Part shown: positions 1 through 8,822 of the stretch, one piece after another
How positions within the stretch are numbered: position 1 is the first letter of the stretch
Layout: each line of letters opens with the position of its first letter
Assembly: GCF_000374305.1 (NCBI RefSeq)
Contig: NZ_KB894095.1
Span: forward strand, 434,001-498,000
DNA from: Actinomadura flavalba DSM 45200
GTDB taxonomy: Bacteria > Actinomycetota > Actinomycetes > Streptosporangiales > Streptosporangiaceae
Length of the DNA stretch: 64,000 nt
Direction of reading: 5' to 3'
The notes under the pieces: generated by a model
What the model was told of the DNA's origin: nothing
What the model saw: only the letters and a program-made list of their open reading frames with translations
The model's database searches: none
Translations under genes and position numbers: made by a program

Positions 1-1
1 C

Positions 2-343
2 GTATTGCCGGTCAGCGGGCAGCCCGCTGATCTCCTTGAACTTTTTGCGGGACCGCCAATAGTCCACCTCGGACGTCTGCAGCCCCAGCTCCAGCACCGA
101 TCGCTCGTGCTGGCGGACGATGTCGAAGCCCGCCGCCTTCCGCAAGGCCGACCGGTAATAGCGAAAGGTGGCCTCGGTGATCGGCCCCAGGCGTTCGTCC
201 AGGTCGGTGTAGGTGGCCTTGCCGTCGCTGACCGCCGCGATCGCCAGCACGGCGAGCAGCCGGGGTTGCAGCGCCGTCGGTTCGCCGTTCACCAGCAACC
301 GCACGGGGCCGAGGATCTGGAGGTCGACCGTGCGCGCGTCCAT
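2..343 (-). CDS. SARP/AfsR-type winged-helix regulator, truncated by window edge
   Basis: The start codon ATG is at 343 and the frame stays open to the left edge, so only 114 N-terminal residues are visible. They open with MDARTVDLQILGPVRLLVNG and continue through an OmpR/SARP-type winged helix (GEPTALQPRLLAVLAIAA, then a region like the recognition helix, TFRYYRSALRKAAG). This is the DNA-binding half of SARP or BTAD regulators; the expected BTAD domain lies outside the window. It is divergent from the gene at 462, and the 118 bases between them should hold both promoters. Family assignment is fairly safe; target genes are unknown. Confidence 0.7.
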   Translation of the reverse strand, partial: MDARTVDLQILGPVRLLVNGEPTALQPRLLAVLAIAAVSDGKATYTDLDERLGPITEATFRYYRSALRKAAGFDIVRQHERSVLELGLQTSEVDYWRSRKKFKEISGLPADRQY

Positions 344-461
344 CGCGTTTCAGTGAAGCAGAACATCCGCCCGGGCGGGGCGCCCCAACGGTTTCCTCAC
401 GCTTTCTCCACATCCGGCCGAGACGCTGGTCAGCAACGGATCGAGTGCCGAGGAGGACACG

Positions 462-1619
462 ATGGGGACGACGAACTCGCGCCGGCTCGCGCCGTGGTGG
501 ACGGCCGCGTGCGGCGTGCAGACGTATCCGGTGCGCCGCGTGGTGCTGGTCGTGGTGCACAGCGTCGCGGCGGGCGAGCGGCTGATCGCCGCCGTGCGGG
601 CCGTGGAGGGCGTGGCGGGAGTCCAGGTGGTGTTCACCCGGCCTCCGGGACCGCCGGATGACCGGGTGGCGGAGTTCCTGGCCGCCGCCGACGCGCTCAC
701 CACCCCGTGGGACCGCGCCGCGCGGGAACGGTTCGACCTGGTGGTCGCCGCCGGTCCCGCCGGGGTGGGCCCGTTGCCGGGAGCGTTGCTGCTGCTCCCG
801 GAGGTGTCGCCGGACGGCGAGGTCGTCGATCACCACGGACGGCGGTGCGTTCGTGCGCTCGGCGACCTGCTCCGCGGGCGCGAGGGCCGCGACGACGTCG
901 TGGTCGTCGGGCTGCCGCACGGTGGTGCGGTCTCCAGGCTGGAGAGGGCGGCGCCGGACGTCGGGCGGTGCGCGGTCGTCGTTGGTGACCCGGTGTACGA
1001 CGCGTTGCTCGGAGCGATCGTCGAGCGGGACGGGCACCGGGAGCGGCAGGGCGTACGTCTCGGGCGGCGGCTCGGCGTCGTGCTCTCGTCTCGGGGATCG
1101 GGCTCGTTGCTCGGCCGGTCGCCGGCGCTGCTCGAACGGATCGCCGCCGAATCGGCCGTCTCCGGGGACCGGTGGGTCTGTTACGTGCACCCCGACGTGT
1201 GGGTGCGGCACGGCAGGCGGCAGGTGCTGGCGTGGACCGGAGCCGAGGCGCGTGAGCGGGTGCGGTTCCTGCCTCTCGGACAGGGCTGGCAGGGCCCCGT
1301 CGCGGCGGCGGACTTCGTCATCGGCGACCAGGGCACGGCGACCGCGTACGCCGCGGCCGCCGGGAGGCCGGTGTCCCTCGCCCGCCCGGCTCCCGCCGCC
1401 GGCCGGGGGTCGCTCGCCGAGGCGGTCGGCCGGTATGCCGCGATTCTCGATCCGGCGGCGCCGCTGCGCGCACAGCTCGACCGGGCGGCGCGTCCGAGCG
1501 CCCCGGTCGCTCGACGGGTCACCTCCGTCCCGGGCAGGTCGGCCGGGGTGCTGCGGATGGTGTGCCTTTGCCTGCTGGGGATCACCGACTCGGCTCCGCA
1601 TCGGGCCGAGGACGTCTAG
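462..1619 (+). CDS. GT-B-fold glycosyltransferase-like protein (CDP-glycerol glycerophosphotransferase-like)
   Basis: The protein has 385 residues. The start ATG follows a GAGGAGG ribosome binding site five bases upstream. The N-terminal half begins VVLVVVHSVAAGERL, a Rossmann-like strand and loop. The C-terminal half has HPDVWVRHG near residue 243 and GDQGTATAYAAAAGRPV near 288, which resemble the nucleotide-binding half of TagF-like and other GT-B enzymes. Actinomycete relatives are often auto-annotated as translation initiation factor 2, but no IF2 GTPase motif is present. It has no signal peptide or membrane segment, so a cytoplasmic protein is likely. The acceptor and donor are unknown; the enzymatic call is an inference from fold-like motifs only. 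Confidence 0.6.
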   Translation: MGTTNSRRLAPWWTAACGVQTYPVRRVVLVVVHSVAAGERLIAAVRAVEGVAGVQVVFTRPPGPPDDRVAEFLAAADALTTPWDRAARERFDLVVAAGPAGVGPLPGALLLLPEVSPDGEVVDHHGRRCVRALGDLLRGREGRDDVVVVGLPHGGAVSRLERAAPDVGRCAVVVGDPVYDALLGAIVERDGHRERQGVRLGRRLGVVLSSRGSGSLLGRSPALLERIAAESAVSGDRWVCYVHPDVWVRHGRRQVLAWTGAEARERVRFLPLGQGWQGPVAAADFVIGDQGTATAYAAAAGRPVSLARPAPAAGRGSLAEAVGRYAAILDPAAPLRAQLDRAARPSAPVARRVTSVPGRSAGVLRMVCLCLLGITDSAPHRAEDV

Positions 1620-1634
1620 AGGGGAGGGATCGGC

Positions 1635-1676
1635 ATGAGCGTTCGTTTCGTGGGCGGCACCGGCGACCGCGCGTAG
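1635..1676 (+). CDS. Possible 13-residue peptide ORF
   Basis: ATG at 1635 follows a strong GGGGAGGGA box with about five bases of spacing and opens a 13-codon frame (MSVRFVGGTGDRA) ending in TAG. It lies 15 bases after the previous gene and just before a terminator hairpin. The ribosome binding site is the only support; it could be fortuitous. Confidence 0.2.
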   Translation: MSVRFVGGTGDRA

Positions 1677-1701
1677 GCGCGGGCGTGCGAGTTGGGCAGG
1701 C

Positions 1702-1731
1702 CGTGCCCGACCGGGTTTCCGGTCGGGCACG
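1702..1731. terminator. Bidirectional terminator hairpin
   Basis: A perfect 13-bp inverted repeat (CGTGCCCGACCGG) with a GTTT loop lies between the convergent genes ending at 1619 (+) and 1761 (-). It has no long T run, as is usual for actinomycete terminators. Confidence 0.75.
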
Positions 1732-1760
1732 GTGCGTTATGTCCGGGTGCCCTCGCCGGG

Positions 1761-2840
1761 TCAGTCGGGGAGGGCGAAGAAGCGGGTGGCTTCGTCGATG
1801 GTGAAGCGGGCGCGGAGTTTGCAGGCTGAGTTCTGGTTGGCGAACATGCCCGGCACCCAGAAGGCGTCCTCGCGGGGAACCGTCGCCGTCCACTCGACGG
1901 GGACGATCCATTCGCGGCGGTCCTGGTCGTCGGGTGGGCGGCCGTGGTCGTAGGCGGCGTGCAGATCGAGGTCGGCCATGCTGCGCGGCTCGCCGTCGAC
2001 CGTCAGGACGGCGTCGGCGAACGGGCGGGCCTCCCCCGACACCGTTCCCACACCTACGTAGCCGGACTTGGGGATGTGCACGAAGACGCGCGCTCCGACC
2101 GGGAGCGTGCTGAGCGTCCGCGAGTACCAGTCGCCGCCGCCCGCCGAGACGAAGCCGTAGCGGCGGGCGTCGTTCCAGTTGCGGACGCCGGACTCCTCGC
2201 CGAACGAGACGTACCAGTCCTGGCCGTTCCACGGCTCGCGCTTGTCCTGCCGGGTGGGGGTGCCGGCCGCCGCGACGGCGACGTCGTCCACGAGCCAGGA
2301 GCGGGCGAGGTAGGTGCGGCCTTCGTCGGAGAACGAACGGAAGAACAGCACGTTGATCGGGATGAGACTCTCGGCGAGGTAGGTGACGATCCGTTCGGTC
2401 GCGGCGTCCACGTCGCCCGCCACCACGGTCAGGGCGTGCGCGGTGCCGAGGGAGTCCGGCGGGCCCGCGCCGAACCGTTCGGCGAAGGCCCGGTCGAGTT
2501 CGCCGCCGTACGGGCTCGCGCGGAAGATGCTGCGGATGTCCTCGTTGGTGAGGCCCTTCGCCCACGACCCGTAGTCGAGGAGCTGCGCGACGACCTCGCG
2601 GGGCGTCCGCTCGCGTTTCAGCTCGAAGACGTGCAGGGTGCCGTCGGCGTCGAGGCCGAGCAGGTCCACGACCTTCCCGTGCTCGGTCCGGACCTGGCGT
2701 CCGATCAGCAGCAGCGGAAAGCCGAGGATGCCGGGGTCGGCCTCGATGAGGTCTTCGAGTTCGGTCTCCGAGGCGACGGCGGTCAGCGGGACGCGGACGG
2801 GTCCGTCGTCGATGCGCCACAGGCCGACTTCAAGCGGCAT
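1761..2840 (-). CDS. NucS/DUF91-like PD-(D/E)XK nuclease with C-terminal PUA/EVE-like domain
   Basis: The protein has 359 residues; ATG at 2840 is preceded by an AAGGGG box. Residues about 28-95 form a RecB/NucS-like nuclease core with D59 and the E73-x-K75 pair (VFELKRER) followed by a helix VVAQLLDYG. Residues about 210-345 begin PWNGQDWYVSFGEE and include GARVFVHIPKSGYVGVG, which look like a PUA/EVE-type base-sensing domain. Length and architecture match actinobacterial proteins called endonuclease NucS-domain proteins. Cleavage of modified or mismatched DNA is an inference; the catalytic triad is visible. The gene stands alone, without a methylase partner, and transcribes toward the terminator at 1702. 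Confidence 0.7.
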   Translation of the reverse strand: MPLEVGLWRIDDGPVRVPLTAVASETELEDLIEADPGILGFPLLLIGRQVRTEHGKVVDLLGLDADGTLHVFELKRERTPREVVAQLLDYGSWAKGLTNEDIRSIFRASPYGGELDRAFAERFGAGPPDSLGTAHALTVVAGDVDAATERIVTYLAESLIPINVLFFRSFSDEGRTYLARSWLVDDVAVAAAGTPTRQDKREPWNGQDWYVSFGEESGVRNWNDARRYGFVSAGGGDWYSRTLSTLPVGARVFVHIPKSGYVGVGTVSGEARPFADAVLTVDGEPRSMADLDLHAAYDHGRPPDDQDRREWIVPVEWTATVPREDAFWVPGMFANQNSACKLRARFTIDEATRFFALPD

Positions 2841-2941
2841 GGACCACCCCTTTCCCGCAGCAAGGTTAGCGATCGGGCCGGGGGCCACGGGACGGTCGTC
2901 TTGTGCGGCTCGCGCTCGGTGATCTGGGGTTCCCGTATGCG

Positions 2942-4555
2942 CTAGCCCGTGAGGGAGCCCAGGGCGCCGAAGACGTCCCAGAGGAGGCAGTTGTGGCTCG
3001 TCTGGTAGGCGCCCAGGCGCAGGACCTCGGTGCCGGGGCCGGGGAGGAGGTCCTTGTAGGGCGTCGTGAGGAGGTCGTAGCGCGGCCACGGGGCCGGGCC
3101 GCCGGGGCTGCCGGTGGCGGCGAAGGACGCCCAGTGGTCCATCATCCGGTGCGACAGCGCGCGCTGGGACGCCGTGAACGGACGTTCGGTGGGGATGTCG
3201 AACAGGTACGGGAGCTCGCCCGCGTGGTAGGCGCCCAGGTCCACGTTCGTGACCGGGATGTACCAGTTCGGCGCGTCACGGTCGCTGAACCGGTACGCGT
3301 AGGTCGGGGTCCGGGGCGCCAGCGTGGCGGCGATCTTCGCGGCGGGGCAGGCGAACAGGGTGTCGGTGTACAGCGCCGCCAGGGCCTTCTCCGGCGAGCC
3401 GTACCCCCGGGACGAGTAGACCCCGCCGAGAACGAAGGCCAGCGGCCCGAACGCCGAGGTGAGGAGCCGCTGGTACTCCTCTTCGGTGACGGCACGGCCG
3501 GTCACCGCCTGGAACTGGACGGCGGTGAGCATCCGGCCCTCGTCGCGGGTGACGCCGACCATGACGGGAACGCGCGCGCCCCTGCCCTTCTTCAGCAGGT
3601 CGAGCGGGTTGCCGGGAACGACCGCGTCGTCGTAGACGAGCGGCCAGCCGGGGATCGCCGCGGCGGGGCCGTCGCCGGCCGGAGGCGCCGTCCCCAGCAG
3701 GTCGGCCACGGGCTTGGCGCGCAGGCACGCGAGCCGGCCGGGGCCGTCGGGGCAGCCGACGTCGGCCGCGTACTTCCCGCTGATCGCGAACGCCCGTTCG
3801 GGTTCGGCGGGCAGGTACGACAGGTCGCAGGCGCCGCTCATGACGACGGCCCGGTGGAACAGCCCGGCGGAGCCGGGCGAGGTCAGGTGCGCGCAGGTGG
3901 CCTGGCCTCCGGCGGACTCGCCCGCGAGCGTCACGCGGGACGCGTCGCCGCCGAACGCGGCGATGTTGCGGTGCACCCAGCGCAGGGCGGCCTGCTGGTC
4001 CTGGAGGGCGTAGTTCAGCGCGGGCGCCTCGGCCCGCAGGTCCGGCAGGGCCAGGTGCCCGAGCGCGCCGAGCCGGTAGTTGACGGTGACGACGACCGTC
4101 CCGGTCCGTTCGGCCAGGGTCGCGGCGGGATAGAGCGACCCCGCGCCGCTGATCCCGGACCCGCCGTGCACGAACACCAGGACGGGCCGGTCGCGGCCGG
4201 GAGCGCGCGGCGTCTCGACGTTCAGGTGCAGGCAGTCCTCGTCGGTCGAGGGGACCTGTCCGGGCGCGCCGGGGACGCCGAGCTGCGGGCAGGACGACCC
4301 CGGACGGGTCGCGTCACGGACGCCGGTCCACGCACGCGCCGGTTCGGGTGCGCGCCACCGCAGCGCGCCGACCGGCGGCGCCGCGTACGGGACGCCCAGG
4401 AACGCGCGCCGCGCGCCGTCCGCGATCCCCCGGACGTCGCCCGCCTCGGTGCGGACGACGGCGGACGCGGTCCCGGCGTCCGCCGCCGACACCGGACCGG
4501 TGGACGCGGCCAGCAGGACCACCACCGCCCCCAGCCGCAGCATCGTTCTGACCAT
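2942..4555 (-). CDS. Secreted type-B carboxylesterase
   Basis: The protein has 537 residues and an N-terminal signal peptide (hydrophobic LGAVVVLLAASTG, cleavage near VSAADA). It is an alpha/beta-hydrolase of the carboxylesterase/cholinesterase family: oxyanion-hole region FVHGGSG near residue 129, nucleophile Ser214 in GESAGG, acid residue in the TRDEGR stretch and the catalytic His in GAYHAGELP. EDCLHLNV near 106 is the second family signature. It should hydrolyse short-chain or aromatic esters outside the cell. It lies in line with the ATP-binding regulator upstream (gap of about 60 bases), but a shared transcript is only possible, not shown. Confidence 0.88.
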   Translation of the reverse strand: MVRTMLRLGAVVVLLAASTGPVSAADAGTASAVVRTEAGDVRGIADGARRAFLGVPYAAPPVGALRWRAPEPARAWTGVRDATRPGSSCPQLGVPGAPGQVPSTDEDCLHLNVETPRAPGRDRPVLVFVHGGSGISGAGSLYPAATLAERTGTVVVTVNYRLGALGHLALPDLRAEAPALNYALQDQQAALRWVHRNIAAFGGDASRVTLAGESAGGQATCAHLTSPGSAGLFHRAVVMSGACDLSYLPAEPERAFAISGKYAADVGCPDGPGRLACLRAKPVADLLGTAPPAGDGPAAAIPGWPLVYDDAVVPGNPLDLLKKGRGARVPVMVGVTRDEGRMLTAVQFQAVTGRAVTEEEYQRLLTSAFGPLAFVLGGVYSSRGYGSPEKALAALYTDTLFACPAAKIAATLAPRTPTYAYRFSDRDAPNWYIPVTNVDLGAYHAGELPYLFDIPTERPFTASQRALSHRMMDHWASFAATGSPGGPAPWPRYDLLTTPYKDLLPGPGTEVLRLGAYQTSHNCLLWDVFGALGSLTG

Positions 4556-4616
4556 GACGCTCCCTCCTCACGGCCCCCACAGGCCGCCGGGAGCGAAGGG
4601 TGTCCCGCGCGAACGC

Positions 4617-6674
4617 TCACCCGCCAGGCCGATCGGTGGTCATTCGCGCGTCAATCCGGGTGGTGTTCAGTTCTCTGGCCCACAGCAGCTCGGTGACGCG
4701 GTCCAGGCCCCGCGCCAGGTGCCTGCGGTAGGTGCTGAGCGCCAGGCCGAGGGATTCGGCGGCCTTCTCCTGAGTCTGTGCGGGCCGCAGGTAGGTGCGG
4801 TCCAGGACGAGGAAGAGCCCGTGCGTGCGCGGGTCGTCACCGACCTCGCGGACGGTCGCGCACAGCGTCTCGCGGAGCACCAGGGGGTCGGCGGCGCCCG
4901 CGATCCGGCACCGCAGCAGCGGGTTGACGGCGAGCCGGTCGGGGGTGTGCAGGTGGCGCAGGCCGAGCCGGACCCAGTCGGCGAAGTCGGCGCGCGACGG
5001 CGGGGGCGGAGGCGTGGCCGGTCCGGTCACGCCGAGGTCGCGGTCGCCCATCATGTCCAGCCAGCTCTGCGGCGTCCGCCCCCGCCAGTCGCGCACGAAG
5101 GCGGCGTACCGGGTGCGGCCGACCTTGAAGTCCGCCGTGGCGAGCCGGTCGTATCCGACATGCGCCATGATCGGCTCGTAGGCGCGCGCGTCGCCGCTGA
5201 ACGAGCAGAGGAAGTCGAAGGCCAGCTCCGGGCTGGTGAGCAGCCGCTGGGTGTGCCACGCCATCGCCGTGTTCCGGGTCGCGGACGGACCCTGGTACTG
5301 CTCGGCGTCCATGAAGAACCGGCTCATCGTCACCTCGGCGCCCGGTTCGAGCGGCCCCTGCGCCAGCACGTGCGCCCACGCCGCGGCGGCGCCCGGATCG
5401 GCCGCAAGGTCGCCGGGCGGGAGCTCGTGCAGCCGCAGGACGAGCGCGTACCCCACGGCCTCGCCGGACGCCCCGCCGCGCACCGCGGTGGTCACGGCGG
5501 CCGGGTGGTCCAGCCAGCGCGCGGCGAGCGCGGCGCACTCCGGTCCCTCGTGCCGCTCGGTCATCGCCAGGATCGCCGGGCGGTCGCGCGCGGTCGCGGG
5601 CTCGGCGTAGTGCTCACCGACGCGGGTCCAGTCCCAGTAGCCGCTGACGGCAGGGTTGGCCCGGATGAGGAAACTGGTGTCGATCACCCATCGGTGCTGC
5701 TCGCGGCCCGCCGTGGCGCGGACCCGGCCGAGCAGATGGTCCCTGATCCGGTGGTGCAGCGCGGCGAACGCGGGCGGGTCGCGCCAGCGCAGGTCGGCGC
5801 AGACGACGTCGCGCACCAGGTCGTGCGGGCACAGGCCGAGCGGTCCCTGCTCGATGAACGGCAGGCCGCGCAGCCAGCCGAAGACCTCCGCGACGTCGTC
5901 GGCCTCCAGCGCGGCGCGCAGCAGCGGTTCGGTGGTGAACCGGGCGTGGGCGCAGGTCTGGAGGGCGCGGCGGTGGCGCTCGCCGGGGGCTCCGGCGACG
6001 AAGCACTCGACGAGCCGTCCGACCACGTCGGGCGCGCCGGCGAGGTCGAGGTCGGCGTCCGGGTCCGCGCGGAGCAGGTCGGCCAGGAGCGTCACGGTGA
6101 GCGGGTGTCCGCGCGCGGCGGCGACGAGCCGTGCGGCCTGGGGCTCGCCGAGGCCCTCGGCTCGCGCGTACGCCCGGACGTCGCGCGGCGGCAGGTCACC
6201 GAGCCGCACCACGCGCAGCAGGTCGCGCCAGGCCGGGTCGGCGGACCAGCCGGCGGTCGGCGGCTCCCGTCCGGCGACGACCACGACCGAGTCGGCCCGC
6301 AGCCCGGGGACCAGTTCCTCCCGAATCCACCCGTCCAGCGGGCGCAGCGACTCGTAGGTGTCGATCAACAGCACGACCCGTTCGCCGGACGGCACCCGCG
6401 CGAACGCCCGCGGCGAGGGCTCGACGGCGCGGCCGTCCACCCGCTCGACCCGCACCCCGGCCTCGTCCGCGACCTGGCCCAGCGCCCGCAGCAGCGCGGT
6501 CTTGCCGACCCCTCCGGGCCCGTGCACGTGCAGCACCGAGAACGCGGCGTCGCCCGCCAGCGCGGCCCGCAGCAGTTCGAGCTCGTCCGCGCGTCCCACG
6601 AACCGGCGCCGCCGCGCCGCGTCCAGCCGCCCGGCCATACCGGCCGCGCCGTCGCTCGTGCCGTCGGGGTTCAT
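4617..6674 (-). CDS. ATP-binding regulatory protein (STAND/AAA-like) with C-terminal HTH-like region
   Basis: The protein has 685 residues; ATG at 6674 has GAGGAG eight bases upstream and is preferred over a codon 31 residues further upstream that has none. It begins RRRFVGRADELELLRAAL and carries Walker A GPGGVGKT at about residues 52-59 and a Walker-B-like VVLLIDTYES. The middle is helical and of unknown function. The C-terminal AESLGLALSTYRRHLARGLD resembles a sigma-4 or LuxR-type helix-turn-helix. This fits large actinomycete ATP-binding regulators, which act as signal-dependent switches. Its target is unknown; the neighbouring esterase is one candidate. Confidence 0.6.
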   Translation of the reverse strand: MNPDGTSDGAAGMAGRLDAARRRRFVGRADELELLRAALAGDAAFSVLHVHGPGGVGKTALLRALGQVADEAGVRVERVDGRAVEPSPRAFARVPSGERVVLLIDTYESLRPLDGWIREELVPGLRADSVVVVAGREPPTAGWSADPAWRDLLRVVRLGDLPPRDVRAYARAEGLGEPQAARLVAAARGHPLTVTLLADLLRADPDADLDLAGAPDVVGRLVECFVAGAPGERHRRALQTCAHARFTTEPLLRAALEADDVAEVFGWLRGLPFIEQGPLGLCPHDLVRDVVCADLRWRDPPAFAALHHRIRDHLLGRVRATAGREQHRWVIDTSFLIRANPAVSGYWDWTRVGEHYAEPATARDRPAILAMTERHEGPECAALAARWLDHPAAVTTAVRGGASGEAVGYALVLRLHELPPGDLAADPGAAAAWAHVLAQGPLEPGAEVTMSRFFMDAEQYQGPSATRNTAMAWHTQRLLTSPELAFDFLCSFSGDARAYEPIMAHVGYDRLATADFKVGRTRYAAFVRDWRGRTPQSWLDMMGDRDLGVTGPATPPPPPSRADFADWVRLGLRHLHTPDRLAVNPLLRCRIAGAADPLVLRETLCATVREVGDDPRTHGLFLVLDRTYLRPAQTQEKAAESLGLALSTYRRHLARGLDRVTELLWARELNTTRIDARMTTDRPGG

Positions 6675-6855
6675 GGCTCGGTCTCCTCGCGGGAGCGGCG
6701 ACCGGTTTCGCGGCGCCGGGACGATCGGACCCCGATTATGGCGGTTCGCCGGTGTGGGACAGGTCAACGGCCGAAGGGGTTCTCAGGGGGTCGGCGGCTC
6801 CCTAGGATTCCGGCATTCTGCGGGTTTCGGCGGCGGGCGGTGGGTCGTGGACGTG

Positions 6856-7629
6856 ATGCGGCAGTGGGCGTGGGCCGGGGTGCTCGTCGTGGGAGGCGCG
6901 CTGTTCGGGGCGGTGCTGGCGACGCTCGTCGCGACCGGGAACCCGAACTTCGTGCCGACGGTGATCCTGCTGGGATCGGCGCTGGTACCGGTGACGTTCC
7001 TGACGTTCGCGGCGGGCCGCAGCGGCGAGTGGCAGCTCGCGGCGACGACCCTCGCGGCGGCGGCGCTGTTCGGCGGCGTCGTGGGGACGGTCACCGCGGG
7101 GATTGTCGAGTACGACGCGATCCGGCGGCTGGGGGCGCTGCCCGCCGTCGGGATCGGGCTCGCCGAGGAGGCGGCCAAGCTCATCGTCCCGGTGGCCATG
7201 CTCGCGTGGGCGGTGCTGCGGCGGCGGGACGTGCGGACGGCGGACGGGCTCGTGCTCGGGATCGCGGTCGGCCTCGGGTTCGCGGTGCTGGAGACGATGG
7301 GGTACGCGTTCACGGCCCTGATCGCCTCGCGCGGCGACGTCGGCGCCGTCGAGCAGACCCTCTTCCTGCGGGGGCTGCTCTCACCGGCCGGGCACATGGC
7401 GTGGACGGCACTCGCGTGCGGCGCGCTGTGGCGCTGGGCCGCCGCGCCGTCGCCGCGCACCCTCGCGGCCGTCCCGCTGACGCTCGCGGCGACCGTGACC
7501 CTGCACGCCTGCTGGGACGGCATCGGCGGCGTCGCCGCCTACGCGGTGCTCGGGGCCGTCTCGGTCGGCTGGCTGCTGTGGGAGTTGCACCGCACGCGAA
7601 CGCTGCGCATCACCCCCGCCCGCGTCTGA
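6856..7629 (+). CDS. PrsW-family intramembrane metalloprotease
   Basis: The protein has 257 residues and about seven hydrophobic membrane segments. The PrsW signature residues are present: EEAAK in a membrane-adjacent helix, the segment GFAVLET, GHMAWT, and a late LHACWD motif, giving the Glu/His metal ligands. PrsW proteases cleave anti-sigma factors within the membrane; no anti-sigma target is encoded nearby. GTG codons at 6847 and 6853 are in-frame alternative starts behind a GGGCGGTGGG stretch. The 3' end overlaps crtY, on the other strand, by 20 bases. Confidence 0.8.
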   Translation: MRQWAWAGVLVVGGALFGAVLATLVATGNPNFVPTVILLGSALVPVTFLTFAAGRSGEWQLAATTLAAAALFGGVVGTVTAGIVEYDAIRRLGALPAVGIGLAEEAAKLIVPVAMLAWAVLRRRDVRTADGLVLGIAVGLGFAVLETMGYAFTALIASRGDVGAVEQTLFLRGLLSPAGHMAWTALACGALWRWAAAPSPRTLAAVPLTLAATVTLHACWDGIGGVAAYAVLGAVSVGWLLWELHRTRTLRITPARV

Positions 7630-8773
7630 GGCGGGCGGTGGTGTGGTCGGTGGTGGTCAGGGTCATCGGGAGGAGGGGGGTTGACAGGCCCAGGCGGAGT
7701 TCGGTGGGGAAGGTGGTGGTGCCGTCGAGGAAGGCGAGGACCTTGGGGAGGGGGTTGCGGCGGAAGAGGGTGGTGAAGAAGGCGGCGCCGGGGACGCGGG
7801 CCGTGTCGAGGGCGCGGAGGAGGATGGCGTCCATGGTCAGGTGGCGGGGGCGGTGCGGGACCGGCGGGAGCGGGCGGCGGCCCGTCGCCAGGAGGTGCGC
7901 GACGGCGGCGGTCTGGCGTTGGATGCCGCTGAAGGCGTAGCCGGTGGCGGGGCGGACGGCGCCCGCGGCGGCGCCGATTCGGAACGTGCGGTGTCCGGTG
8001 GCGGTGGTGTGGCGGGCGTCGGTCATCGGGATGGCGCCCTGCTCGACGGACGTCACCTCGAACGGGCTCAGCCGCAGGACGTTCTTCGTGTAGTCGTGCA
8101 GGGCCGCGTCGTACTGGCCGGACGTCAGCGGCGCGCGGGTGAACTCGGTGTACTCGACCAGGGCCTCGTGCCGCGACAGCGGCAGGATGTAGCCGAACGC
8201 GACGCCGCCGGGGGGCTGCGGGGGGCGCAGGTCCATGAGGGTCGCGCGGGACGGGTCGAAGTCGGGCGCGGACGTGCGGACGAACCAGCCCCGGAAGTGC
8301 TGGAGCAGCGCGGTCCGCGCCGGGGGCGGCGGAACGGGCCGCGAGTCGAACACCCAGCGGGCCGCGTACGTCACCTCGGCGCCGGACGCGTCGAGGGCGC
8401 GCACGGTCGCGCGGCGGGCGCCGTCGGTGACGCCGGTGACGGTCGCCTCGACCTGTTCCACTCCCCCGAGCCCGGCGCGCACATACGCGTCGAAGTCCGT
8501 CGAGCGCAGCATCTTGTACGTGAGCGGCGCGGTCGGCGCGGTGCGGCCCCGGCCGTCCGGGCCGAGGACGCGCAGGCGGTCCCAGCGGGCGGTCAGCGCG
8601 GCGTCCCAGCGGCCGGGCCCCTCCTCCCAGTAGCACCAGGTGCGTTCCGGGGAGCGCGCCGGTCCGGGAGGGGCCTCCAGGAGCGCGACGGACACGTTCA
8701 GGTGCCGCAGGCGGTGGGTAAGGGAGAGCCCGGCGGCGCCGCCGCCCACGACCACCACGTCGAACTCGCGCAT
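7610..8773 (-). CDS. crtY: Lycopene beta-cyclase
   Basis: The protein has 387 residues. The N-terminal dinucleotide-binding motif VVVGGGAAGLSL is followed by ERTWCYWEEGPGRWD and LTYKMLRSTDF, signatures of the CrtY/CrtL lycopene cyclase family, and VFDSRP in mid-protein. The enzyme converts the linear ends of lycopene to beta-rings, giving beta-carotene, in the membrane. ATG at 8773 is chosen because the residues before it are not family-like. It is divergent from crtT (49 bases between starts). Gene content matches the crtY-crtT-crtU group known from Streptomyces isorenieratene clusters, although there the three are co-oriented. Confidence 0.88.
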   Translation of the reverse strand: MREFDVVVVGGGAAGLSLTHRLRHLNVSVALLEAPPGPARSPERTWCYWEEGPGRWDAALTARWDRLRVLGPDGRGRTAPTAPLTYKMLRSTDFDAYVRAGLGGVEQVEATVTGVTDGARRATVRALDASGAEVTYAARWVFDSRPVPPPPARTALLQHFRGWFVRTSAPDFDPSRATLMDLRPPQPPGGVAFGYILPLSRHEALVEYTEFTRAPLTSGQYDAALHDYTKNVLRLSPFEVTSVEQGAIPMTDARHTTATGHRTFRIGAAAGAVRPATGYAFSGIQRQTAAVAHLLATGRRPLPPVPHRPRHLTMDAILLRALDTARVPGAAFFTTLFRRNPLPKVLAFLDGTTTFPTELRLGLSTPLLPMTLTTTDHTTARLRRGRG

Positions 8774-8822
8774 CCCGATAGCATCGCACGTGGGAAGGGT
8801 GCCAGCCGTTGACAGGAGGGGC

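Noticed and set aside
4449..7940. Very long plus-strand open frame across several genes
   Set aside because: It is antisense to the ATP-binding regulator and crtY, Arg/Gly/Ala-rich and lacks any domain; high GC creates such shadow frames.
8809..8814. TTGACA as a -35 box for crtT
   Set aside because: It lies only nine bases before the ATG, so the -10 box would fall inside the coding sequence.
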